Positions 23,301-36,030 of a DNA stretch of 64,000 bases are shown piece by piece. The position numbers and the translations under genes are program-made. The DNA is from Denticeps clupeoides (taxonomy: Eukaryota; Chordata; Actinopteri; Clupeiformes; Denticipitidae), in the NCBI RefSeq assembly GCF_900700375.1, contig NC_041723.1:15987763-16051762 (forward strand), given 5' to 3'. Numbering within the stretch: the stretch's first letter is position 1; each line of letters opens with the position of its first letter. The notes under the pieces are model-generated. The model worked only from the letters and a program-made list of their open reading frames with translations. It was not told where the DNA came from and searched no databases.

Positions 23301-23765
23301 AACCTCCCGCTGAACCTGGGCCAGGCTGCACAGAGGGTCGCCGGGGCTGGCACCGCTCTTCACCCTCTCGCTTGGCTGATCTTCCACTGGGGGAAGCCGC
23401 TGAGGGTGCAGGAACCGACACTGGTCCTCCTTAACACAGAAGCCAGACAGGAAGTAGCGGCATAGTCGGCCTTTCTTAGCAGGAGCGTTGCGTTTTTTAT
23501 CAGGCCCGGAGTCCTGAGACCTCCCAGGTGCCTCCATCTGCGTTTCTGCACCCTCGTCCTCTTTCCCATTCGTCCCAGGTGTCTTGTTCTCCAGAGTGAC
23601 CAGGGCCTGTTTGGCTTCTCCCCTCTGATGAAGAAAGCGGCACCTTTTCCCAAACTGGCAGTATCTTCCCTGGGAGTAAAAGCGGCATAACTGTTGCTTT
23701 GGAGGGGCTTTGTGGGCCTGGTTTTCTTTCTCAACTTGAGGTGGAGGCTCTTCTTGCCCTTCCAT
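17391..23765 (-). CDS. CCCH / RWD-like / CHY zinc-finger protein, eleven coding exons
   Basis: Minus-strand exons 23765-23139, 22512-22453, 22375-22323, 21028-20884, 19790-19444, 19040-18812, 18289-18172, 18092-17981, 17848-17737, 17655-17543 and 17457-17391 join in frame to about 660 residues. Two CCCH fingers (C-x8-C-x5-C-x3-H at 27-46, C-x7-C-x5-C-x3-H at 102-120) suggest RNA binding. An RWD-like stretch (about 165-290: YYRITVQSTDPDWPFDLKDL, FPEKYPQE) suggests ubiquitin-pathway contacts. A CxxC-rich middle and an acidic, Glu-rich linker follow. From about residue 550 comes a CHY-type finger (GTCKHFRQSHRWLRFPCCGK, PCDMCHDE, MICGYCAKEQ), the zinc module known from RCHY1/PIRH2. All introns are GT-AG. 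A splice acceptor (TTTATTTCAG) just before the ATG implies an upstream 5' UTR exon. I do not know a settled gene name; function is inferred from domains only. Confidence 0.85.
18488..18632 (-). repeat. V-SINE copy in an intron of the zinc-finger gene
   Basis: Reverse orientation: CAGAGTGACTTACAATCAGT, CAGTCCCCCCCTGGAGCAA, GTTCGAACCTGGGTC (B box), then a worn head (CTACCACCCTATTAGCCAC). Confidence 0.8.
20846..20873. repeat. (GT)n microsatellite
   Basis: About twelve GT units, lying 11 bases from the donor of the coding exon that ends at 20884. Confidence 0.9.
21388..21815 (+). mobile_element. Tc1-like transposon, 5' end fragment
   Basis: Matches the layout of a common fish Tc1 element: AGTCAGTACACCCC start, TTGATAGGATGTAAAAGTAG, TCGCTGTCCCCTCAAAATGA, AAATTGAGGACACCC, then GTGTGAATGGGGAGC and TCATACTGGTCACTG. 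Recognised from memory of the family, not from a search. Only the 5' non-coding part and a remnant of the gene start remain, inside an intron of the zinc-finger gene. Confidence 0.65.
22700..22850 (-). repeat. V-SINE copy
   Basis: Tail in reverse (CACATTTACATTTATAGCAT), CAGAGCGACTTACAATCAGT, then a jump that drops the central block, and GGTTTGAACCTGGGAC at the B box. Confidence 0.8.
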
Positions 23766-23828
23766 ATGCAGACTGAAATAAAAACAAAACAATTAAAGAG
23801 ATTTATAGGTCCCCTGACATGAATTGGA

Positions 23829-23910
23829 GCAGCGGGGCAGTGGTGGCCTAGCAGTTAAGGAAGCGGTAATCAGAGGGTTGCCGGTTCAAATACCGATCCG
23901 CCAAAAACTA
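23829..23910 (+). repeat. 5' head of the second SINE family
   Basis: GGGGCAGTGGTGGCCTAGCA, then GTAATCAGAGGGTTGCCGG and TTCAAATACCGATCCGCCAA (B-box region). It lies upstream of the zinc-finger gene's ATG, in its presumed 5' UTR intron. Confidence 0.65.
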
Positions 23911-23989
23911 GACGAGTGCTGTTAAGTTTAACATATGATGGCCAGTACTAAGAGTTAAAATGTGGTGAATTGTATGAATATTTTAATTA

Positions 23990-24265
23990 AGCTCGAAAAA
24001 TAACCCATGGCATTCACCTGTCAGTGTTCATAATGTTACACCTGAACATAAAATTTAAAATTCCATTTGTTTGAATGAAACTTCTCACAAAGAAATTATA
24101 TAAAAGCAGACGTTCTCCACATAACGGTTATATAAAGACAATTGTACAAGAAAATCGTGAAGGAAACACCCACTTTACTCCAAAGTTGCCTCGGCTTCAG
24201 TTTACAGCAGCCCAACTGTCGCGGTTTCCTCCGTGTTACCCTCCTGATGTCAAGAAACATATTTA
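23990..24265. repeat. Duplicated block, copy A
   Basis: Shares long near-identical runs with 25518-25880, for example AACCCATGGCATTCAC, ATAATGTTACACCTGAACAT, AATCGTGAAGGAAACACCCA and CTTTACTCCAAAGTTGCCTC, in the same order and orientation. The two copies differ by small indels. Confidence 0.8.
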
Positions 24266-24872
24266 AACTGAATTTTGAATGTCTGGGTTATGATAATAAT
24301 TTACTTTGAATTTCATTGAAATTTGTAAACATTTTACATCCCAAGAGGTAACCGTGTTTCAAATAGCAGCAACATTTTTTTATACATTGAAATTAAATGA
24401 TGTTCCACATAATCTGAGTGCCAATCCTAAATATTAGGACACATGAGAAAACTGGAGCATTAAAGGATCCAAATATTGTGAAACCGCCACGCGGTGAAAA
24501 ACTGCTTATTCAGACCTTGACCAGGGGTTCATTGCTGGAATTAATACTGTTATTGTTATTATGTTCCTAAGAAAAGAACAGCATTGTGGGCAATTTCTCA
24601 CATGCATGGTACAGGCAGGACTACTGAAATTAAACTCAAAACCTTTTTAAGACCTCAACCCTCCTTCGGGCTGCAATCAGTCACATTACTTTCAACTGAA
24701 ACTTTCTAGCAGTCAAAAGTCGCAGTTACCCAAACAGCAAACTGCTAAAACTTGGGGTGTCTCGCGGTGCAATTATTCTAAACATGGATCAGCCACATTT
24801 AAAATATATTTTGCTCAATATTGAGCAAGTCCACAGTTTGGAAACAAAATCTGGCATTAACCTACAATCAGG

Positions 24873-24928
24873 TGGTAGTAGTATGAACCAGAAGACCCAG
24901 GATCAAATCCCACTTACTACCATTGTAT
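24873..24928 (+). repeat. Short V-SINE head fragment
   Basis: GGTGGTAGTA joined to TGAACCAGAAGACCCAGGAT and CAAATCCCACTTACTACC; the central part and tail are missing. Confidence 0.7.
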
Positions 24929-24954
24929 GATATCCACAAATGCCACAGCACATC

Positions 24955-25190
24955 TTGATGAAGTGAAAGTGAATTGATTGTCATTGTGAAGGACAGCACA
25001 CAGTGACACCACGAAATGTTTATAACCATCACCCTTGGTGAGCAGTGGGCAGCCATGACAGGCGCCCGGGGAGCAGTGTGTGGGGACGGTGCTTTGCTCA
25101 GTGGCACCTCAGTGGATCGGGAATCAATTACTGTGGGCTTGGTGGATCGGGAATTGAACCGGCAACCTTCTGATTACGGGTCCGGTGCCC
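24955..25190 (-). repeat. Nearly full copy of the second SINE family
   Basis: Reverse orientation: AAGTGAATTGATTGTCATTG tail, GAGCAGTGGGCAGCCATGAC, GCGCCCGGGGAGCAGTGTGT, GGTGCTTTGCTCAGTGGCAC, then a B box (GAATTGAACCGGC) and TTCTGATTACGGGTC head. A short internal duplication around GGTGGATCGGGAAT is visible. Confidence 0.75.
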
Positions 25191-25196
25191 CAAAAT

Positions 25197-25312
25197 CAGG
25201 GTAGAGCATGAACACAGTCCCCCACTCCCACATTTGGGGAATTCGCAGGGCTGAGCCTCACCCTGGGTGAACCGCCTTCTTCATCACGGTATCTCCCCCA
25301 CAAGGTACGTAT
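25197..25312 (-). pseudogene. U1 snRNA-derived pseudogene
   Basis: Read on the minus strand it begins ATACGTACCTTGTGGGGGAG (U1 begins ATACTTACCTGGCAGGGGAG), continues GATACCGTGATGAAGAAGG, then CCAGGGTGAGGCTCAGCCC, AATTCCCCAAATGTGGGAG, and ends GGGGGACTGTGTTCATGC TCTACCCTG, as in the U1 3' stem. It is about 116 bases against 164 for U1; roughly 48 bases are missing, in two internal places. The 5' splice-site-recognition sequence is altered, so it is not expected to work. Confidence 0.8.
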
Positions 25313-25517
25313 GCCATCAGGACATGATGCCACGGCCACACGATGTTAAAGAAAATGTCCGGGCCAGGCCACCTTTTTATATTGCTCTGCAGGGACGTCC
25401 GATGGCGGAAACCCCGACACAGTTAACCCAGTTAACAACGAACTGTGGCGCTCTGTGTGTTCTGACACCTGTCAACATGTTCCCAACCCTGAACCACAGC
25501 GGTTCGGACAACACAGG

Positions 25518-25880
25518 CCGGGAAAATAACCCATGGCATTCACTTCCCCTGTCAGTGGTCATAATGTTACACCTGAACATGAAATTAAACTTTTAACCAT
25601 TTACAGGTGCAAAAAAAAAAAAATCGTGGAGTTTTGTCGTGTTTACAACCCACGTCCCACTGGATCTGAAGCCACAGAACACAGAATCGCTTGATTCCAT
25701 TTGTTTGAATGGAACTTATCGCATAAAACAAATGATATAAAAGCGGACGGTCTCCACAAAACGATTACATAAAGACAATTGTATAATAAAATCGTGAAGG
25801 AAACACCCACTTTACTCCAAAGTTGCCTCTGTCGCGGTTTCCTCCGCTTTACTCTCCTGCTGTCAAGAAACCCAACACCC
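25518..25880. repeat. Duplicated block, copy B
   Basis: Partner of 23990-24265. It ends with GTCAAGAAACCC, where copy A has GTCAAGAAACAT. The block lies between the U1 pseudogene and the ch25h-like gene. Confidence 0.8.
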
Positions 25881-26286
25881 AAACGACGCTTTAAATGGCG
25901 TTTTTCTTTTAATAATCGACCAGATCACGCACTGCACTCCTCACGCAAACAGCCTGGTCAAAGGTCTCCGTTAGGTTCTGCGTCGCGGCGCTTCGTCGCC
26001 ACCTGCTGGTGCGGAGGGGAACTGCGTCACCCTTCAGCCAGAAGAACAGCACGTTTCCATGGTGACGGCAGCATCCAGATTAGTGACCAAAAGCCGCCAG
26101 TCTGTGATTGTATAACCATCTGAATTAGCTTGTGTCCTTCTCCCAATTCTGACTGATCTCTCTCGCCATCTCTGTTGCCCGTTCAATAATGCAAGAGGGG
26201 CGGCCAAGGGGCCGTGGTTAATATTTCAGCACGTTGTCAGTGAATACCTTTGTGCCCGAGAGCCTGGGATCTGTGGCTTCTCACGA

Positions 26287-27183
26287 TTGCAGATAACAGA
26301 GGAACATCAGGGGACGCAGGAGCACATGAGGATGAACTTCGTGTGGAAACTTTACCATGAAGGGGACTCGTTTCTTCAGCCGCTGTGGGACAACCTGCGG
26401 ATCAGTCACAGGGACACACTGAGGTCTCCGCTCTTCCCTGTTGTCTTGACAGTGTCATCCTACTTTGTGCTTTGCATCCCTTACGTGATCTGTGATGTCA
26501 TGGGGACCAGGTGGCCAGCCATCCAGCGGTTCAAGATCCAGCCAAGCAAGAGCCCCACGGCCACGGCGCTGCTGCACTGCACAGGCGTCACCCTGAAGAA
26601 CCACCTGCTTCTTGTATTCCCCGCAGCTGTGGCCCAGTGGGCATGGAGGCCACCCATTCCACTTCCAGAACAGGCACCCACCTTGCTGGAGCTGATTGGC
26701 GGAGTGACAGGGAACCTCCTGCTCTTCGACTGCCAGTACTTCATCTGGCACCTGCTGCACCACAGAATCCACTGGCTGTACACTACTTTCCACGCCATCC
26801 ATCACAAGTACACTGCACCATGTGCCCTTGCCACGCAGTGCTTGGGAGGATGGGAGCTGGTCACTGTGGGCTTTTGGACCACACTGAATCCAGTTCTGTT
26901 GAGATGTCACCTGCTAACCACATGGGTCTTCATGGTTTTCCACGTCTATGTCTCAATAGAGGATCATTGTGGATACGACTTCCCTTGGTCCACATCTCGC
27001 TTGATTCCATTTGGCATTTATGGAGGTCCAAACAAACACGATATGCATCACCAGAAGCCCAACACTAACTTTGCACCACATTTCAGCCACTGGGATAAAG
27101 TTTTTGGCACTCATGCAGAGTTTTGCTATTCCACAGTGTACTCTAAAAATGTTGTACACAGCTGTGATAATGCAATACTTTAA
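26287..27183 (+). CDS. ch25hl: Cholesterol 25-hydroxylase-like protein, intact single exon
   Basis: Single-exon member of the ER-membrane fatty-acid-hydroxylase superfamily, 298 residues from the first in-frame ATG. The ATG at 26335 (MNFVWKLYHEG) better fits the usual family N-terminus and may be the true start. Seen: hydrophobic segments, QPLWDNLR, histidine boxes WHLLHH, HAIHHKY and HDMHHQKP, and NFAPHFSHWDKVFGT. All iron-binding histidines are present. The product is expected to hydroxylate sterols; the exact substrate of the fish 'like' paralogues is not certain. A polyadenylation signal (AATAAA) lies near 27407. This is a diverged paralogue of the broken ch25h at 14169-15021 and sits on the opposite strand. 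Confidence 0.93.
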   Translation: MQITEEHQGTQEHMRMNFVWKLYHEGDSFLQPLWDNLRISHRDTLRSPLFPVVLTVSSYFVLCIPYVICDVMGTRWPAIQRFKIQPSKSPTATALLHCTGVTLKNHLLLVFPAAVAQWAWRPPIPLPEQAPTLLELIGGVTGNLLLFDCQYFIWHLLHHRIHWLYTTFHAIHHKYTAPCALATQCLGGWELVTVGFWTTLNPVLLRCHLLTTWVFMVFHVYVSIEDHCGYDFPWSTSRLIPFGIYGGPNKHDMHHQKPNTNFAPHFSHWDKVFGTHAEFCYSTVYSKNVVHSCDNAIL

Positions 27184-28559
27184 ATTATCATCATGAGTAT
27201 TGATGCTTAATTTTTGCACAATAATTTGCATCTGTTCTATATTATCACGTAGCGGCTTTCCTTCGCCGTGTTTTCTCTAACGCATTCGCTGTTGTTCAGA
27301 CAATATTCTTACTTGTATACTGTAAACATACCATGTTCACATATGGGTGAAGGCAATATTCTATGAAATGCTTGGTACTTTATACATGTGATACATATTG
27401 TACTGTAATAAAAGCTAATTCTGTCTTGTGATGACTGTGCACGACTTAATGCAATTTAACACGTTAATATTATGTGGAAAACCGATTACTACATATGTAG
27501 ACATTAGTCAGCCGAATAATGGTCAGTTTCATTTGAAGACCAAGAGTCTAAGATTCCTCTAGAATACGACGTGTCTGTATTTACCGCTAGATGGGAATAA
27601 AGAGCAACCTGCAGATATAATGTGCCTGGGTCGTAAACTTCGCGGAATAATTAAGCGATTAGATAAAACAAGACATGGTATAGTTTTAGAATGGCACTGG
27701 AGACTAGTTGGAGTGATACCACAATTTAATAACCCAAAGCGATCGTAGAAACTGCCATGGAACGTTATCTTGCAGTCATCTGGCCGTAAATGGCCGCGGT
27801 TTCCAAAAACTACACACGGGGAAAGAACGTCAACACTGTCATTGTTTCCGGTATGAGTCACGTGCCCCAAACCCGACCACGTGATTCGCTACAGACTAAA
27901 ACGCATACATCAAAGTCAAAGTGAACTTTATTGTCATGTCACCACATACAAGTACATACAGAGACGAAATTGCGAAGCTTCGGGGACTCAGAACGTGCAA
28001 AAGACATTTAAAATAACACACAACACAAAAACATGACAAAGGACATTGTTCACCGACTCATATAATATGTTGGCGGTCAAGACGCACCAGAGCAGCAGTA
28101 TGATAATATATCATTTTAAAGGCATATTTACTATATATATAGTACATACGGTTTATAATATGATATGATAATATTAATAGTATGATAATAATAACAATGA
28201 TAGCACAGTAAACCTCGCTTGAATCATTTTCTACCAGCGTCCACAATACTTACAAAATGACGTCACACAAAAAAAAACAAACAGATAAATATATTCAGAA
28301 TCATGTTCGTTGGCCAAGTTAGTTTGAACACACAAGGACTTTGGTTCTCGCCGTTGGTGTCTCTCAAGCAAAACAGTACACTATACTAAAATATACAGCA
28401 TATACACAGATATTGCATATGCGACTTAATAACATAGTGTTTAATGACAGATGTGTGTTTTTTTATGTTTCAGACCTATTTGGAGCTGGGGAACCTCGTA
28501 AACTAATCGGGCTTTGGTGGCTCTGCACTCTATGGCTCTATTTCTATGGCTGCAGAGCT

Positions 28560-28560
<1 letters not shown>
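27184..28560. other. Intergenic stretch between ch25h-like gene and tspan3
   Basis: Holds the ch25h-like 3' UTR and a dispersed-repeat piece at about 27908-27990 (GTCAAAGTGAACTTTATTGT, then GAGACGAAATTGCG), which resembles a LINE or SINE 3' end common in fish. The rest is AT-rich with no recognised gene. Confidence 0.5.
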
Positions 28561-32299
<3,739 letters not shown>

Positions 32300-34370
32300 A
32301 TACACACACACACACACACACACACACCATCAGATATCTTTCAGGCTGCAGAATTGGTTTGTGTGGAGATATCGTATCATTTAAGATGTTTACCAATCAT
32401 CTCTATGTAAGCCTGCCGATCTCAGATCAGTTGTGGCACTAGGCTTCGGTGGAATTAACCTCGCACATGGAAAGTGGAGGACTGATCTCATATCAGCATG
32501 ACTGCATGGAGATGTTTGGTGAATGCGGGCACCGACTTTGCTTTTCTTCTGCTGTAGTCAGTGAATGCACACCTTCCTGAAGGATGCTCACGCGATACAC
32601 TGGTGAAGGGTGAAGAGGTGGTTATTCTATTTATTTACACGCTTGTGTATGTAAGATGCCGTTTTAATCATTTTTTCCCTAAATGCTAGAAGCCAAATTC
32701 TAAAATGGCAAATTTTTTTTTTTTTTTAGTTTTCTTTGACACTAAGTTGAATCTTTAATGTCGATATGATAATGTGGCGAGCATCGGTCCGCTGAGGAAT
32801 GGCGTCAGTGTATGGAACAGTATGTGGAATTTCTACTTTTCCTCATGTGTTGGTTTTGCACTATGTGTACGGGGTTTGGAATATTTTATAAATAATAATT
32901 AAAAAAAAAAAAAAAAAAAAGGTGCTTGTGTGTGTGTATATAGCCGAGACAGGGTTTCCCCTTTTGTGTACGAGATCCGCCTTGTGCTGGGCTGGCTTAT
33001 GTCTGCTGTGTTCAGACCAATCGCCAGTGTTTTCCTGCCGGGGAAGGGGGGTGAGAGCTGCAGGGTCCTCGACTGGCTTTCACAGCTTTATTACACAGAC
33101 CAACACCGATATATCTGTCTACATGAAATAATAGTCAAGAAAATAAAAAAAGAAATAGATCCGCGAAAATCACCCCACTTGTGAACACACATTTACGGGA
33201 ATAATTGACATGCACTATTCAGTATATCATGTTCTAAAATGTTACGTTTTATTCCTGTACTTTTTTTCCTGTGCTTATTATGTGGTGTTATGTAGGCAAG
33301 ATGTAGATTTTGACAACATGTAGCTAGACTAACGACTAAATCAAAATGAATGTAAATAGGGAGGGAATAAAGTGTAAATTCCACTGAGAAAGTGCCTGCT
33401 TGTCTTTTTATTTTTAATTGTATTATTTTATTAAAGTAAATTTTCAGCGTTAAAAGCCTGAACAGAAGCTTGGATCCCCACCCACCCAGTCAGAGCTCAT
33501 TCCTGCTGAAAAATCCAATTGTCTGAGGCCTATTGTGTGTGTGAGAGGCCCAAACACTCCCTCTGCAGTGCTATGCTGAAAAGGGTTAAAGTTTACAGGT
33601 TTCCCAGGCTGGGGGGTGGCAGGAGCAAGCGTGTGACTGTGTCCTCCACAACTGTGGCTTCGTTTCTTCACACTTGCATTAAATTCTGTTTCTACCCAAC
33701 GTGAAGCCCCTCTGCCACAAACTCGCAAGAAATCCATCTGATATTTGGTACACCGTTTCATAGTTAAAAGTGTGTAAATGTGTCAGACTGCAGGCAGACA
33801 CTTGCCTTGGGTTTCAGGCTAGAAATGCTATAAGATGCTTTGTATCAGGAACAGATTTGCATTATTGTGTTTGTTTATTGTGGACATAGCAAAAGAATTA
33901 CAGAAACGTCCCCTGTAGAAAGGTCAGCGAAAGTCACTTGAGTCGGGGAGGAAACTGGACACCCCTGAGGCAGTCAGATGAGATGGTCACCTGATAAACC
34001 GATGGCATGTCTGATCGGGGCCGTCCGAAGGTTTTAAATTCCCGTGAATGCTGCAGTGCCCTTCAGCCGGGCAGCTGCATGAAAGTTGCTATTTCATGAC
34101 CCTGTGTGGGCGACAGGAGACCCTCACCACAGGCAGTATTCATAAATGTGGGAAAGACCCTTGGGAGTAACTGGAGCAGCGCTAGCCTCATCCAGAGGTA
34201 TTATTAGAACAAGGGCCGTCTATATGGCCAGATTGAGTTTTCAATTCAAATAAAACAAAACTTCCAGGAATTATTTTTATATTATTTTTATAATACACAT
34301 CATGTCTCATTTTTAATAGTTGCCTTTCAACACTTCCCATTAATAATTAAGCTGAAGGTGGGGGGGGTGG
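32300..34370. other. tspan3 3' UTR and intergenic region
   Basis: Begins with a (CA)n run at 32301-32326. Further on are a poly-A tract near 32900, AATAAA near 33366, and no recognised gene. A minus-strand open stretch at 33450-33761 shows no family resemblance. Confidence 0.5.
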
Positions 34371-34374
34371 GTCA

Positions 34375-35835
34375 CGTGACCGAGATCCGAGATGGCAGCA
34401 TAGTGGAAGAGCTCTGAGAACCGTGTCAGAAGTAATGTTTCTTAATGAGGAAGGATAGAGGAAACCCTAATATAGAAACTAAATTTACAACAACTACAGA
34501 AGGATTTAGGCGTTAAAATCACTCCACAACTTAATAAAATAATTGCAGCAAACTATGACCCCCTCATGGAAGAAGTACCAGAAGCACTCAATCGATGGTC
34601 TGATTTGCCCATGTCCATGATGGGTCGAGTAAATATTCTAAAAATTAAATTTTACCAGTTTCGCTTTATGACAAGTTGAACAAACTCTTTAATGAGTTCA
34701 TTTGGAATAATATAAAACAAGTTTCCATCTAAAGCTATTATGAAAGAGGAGGACTTCAAATTCCCATTCATATATGGTACCAAATGGCAAACATCAGCTA
34801 ACATTATTTCTGCTCAACGTCAGCTCCAGTCTTGGTAGATCGAGTCCAGATTTATATTTAAATACCTATATATATTCATCAGATGTTAAAACACTGAAAA
34901 ATATCATTAAGAACAAAAATTAAGAAAAAAAATGATTATAATCTGGCATACCGCACACAAGCATGTGAGTGACCCGCCAGTACTCTCACACTTTACACCT
35001 ATATAGAGTAATGCAAAGTTTACACCTGGTAAGAATGATGGAGGATTTAGAATAAAGCTTAAGGCGTTCAGAAAATAAAAGATCTGTATGCAGACGACGT
35101 TCTGCTTACTTTCGATCAGATACTGAAAAAAAACCAATACCTCAGAAACAGTTCTTTAAATATTTGCAACAAAAAAACTACACGGCATCAAACTGGAAAC
35201 AGATTGTTGATGCCCCAAAGTTTACAGAAAAAGAGAAGATCTGCTGTAGAAACTTAAAGGGTAGAGGCCTTATATATTATATTTTTTTCTTTATATTACT
35301 ACTTACTGATGTCTTACTGATGAACTATTGTTCATTGTTTATGGGAATGTCCCATGATATAAAAATTATGGAAAGATGATCAGTCAGAGCTATTTCATGT
35401 AAAAATCCCTCCAGAGGTTCAACTCTGTGTGCTGGGAACTTACCCAGTGGAATTTACACAAGAAGAGAAACAGACTAAACTACTGGACTTCGGACTGCTT
35501 CAAGCTAGCAGAGTTATTGCGCTGTGATGGAGGAGAATGGACGTCTCCTCCTTGGGACTATGGAAGAAGAAACTTGCAAACTTGCAAAGGTATATTGCAA
35601 GGGGCAAACTAATGGACTTTCTAAACCTTTGGGAGCCGTATATGAGCATCATGGAGACTGGAGATGAAACCCACTCATAGGGATATGGAAGATTTAATTC
35701 TGGAAATTTTGTCCATTTCCATATGTGTATGTAATGTATGCAGGTTTGCTGTCTAGGTGTGGGTGAGTTTATGCATGATTGGGGATGAATGGAAAAATGA
35801 AGCTAAATGAAGCTAAAAAATAAAAATTATCAAAT
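34375..35835 (+). mobile_element. LINE (L1-clade-like) remnant, frame broken
   Basis: The translated pieces MEEVPEALNRWSDLPMSMMG with RVNILK..FYQF, and YERGGLQIPIHIWYQ, resemble the region downstream of the reverse-transcriptase core in L1-type LINEs. Later pieces (ALVEL-like, CWELTQWNLHKKRNRLNYW) fit the C-terminal end. It ends in an A-rich tail (AAAAAATAAAAATT). The 5' end and most of the reverse transcriptase are missing or scrambled. Confidence 0.6.
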
Positions 35836-36030
35836 GGACCATATTGCCTACTGCTTTTGCTTAGCAGCATTCAGTATGTGCATAACCAGCATAACCACTT
35901 GATACAATGGTATAATGGTTTAAAAACATAAAATTGGAGTCCAGTCACTGTTGGACTCCAATATTTGTAGTGCCTCCATACAAAAATAAATAAGGTTGAC
36001 CTGGCATGTACAGTTAGACGGTTTATTTGC

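Noticed and set aside
26455-27068. Alternative frames over the ch25h-like gene (up to 185 residues)
   Set aside because: Shadows of the intact ch25h-like frame, which alone carries the histidine boxes.
32301-32326. CA repeat right after the tspan3 stop as a regulatory element
   Set aside because: Simple microsatellite, with many like it in the window; nothing marks it as functional.
33450-33761. Minus-strand open frame of 103 residues after tspan3
   Set aside because: No recognisable domain, no splice or start context, and atypical composition; likely chance.
34375-35835. Possible LTR or endogenous retrovirus
   Set aside because: There is no pair of long direct repeats, and the readable pieces look like a non-LTR LINE. 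No retrovirus-like or other capsid-bearing element was recognised anywhere in the window.
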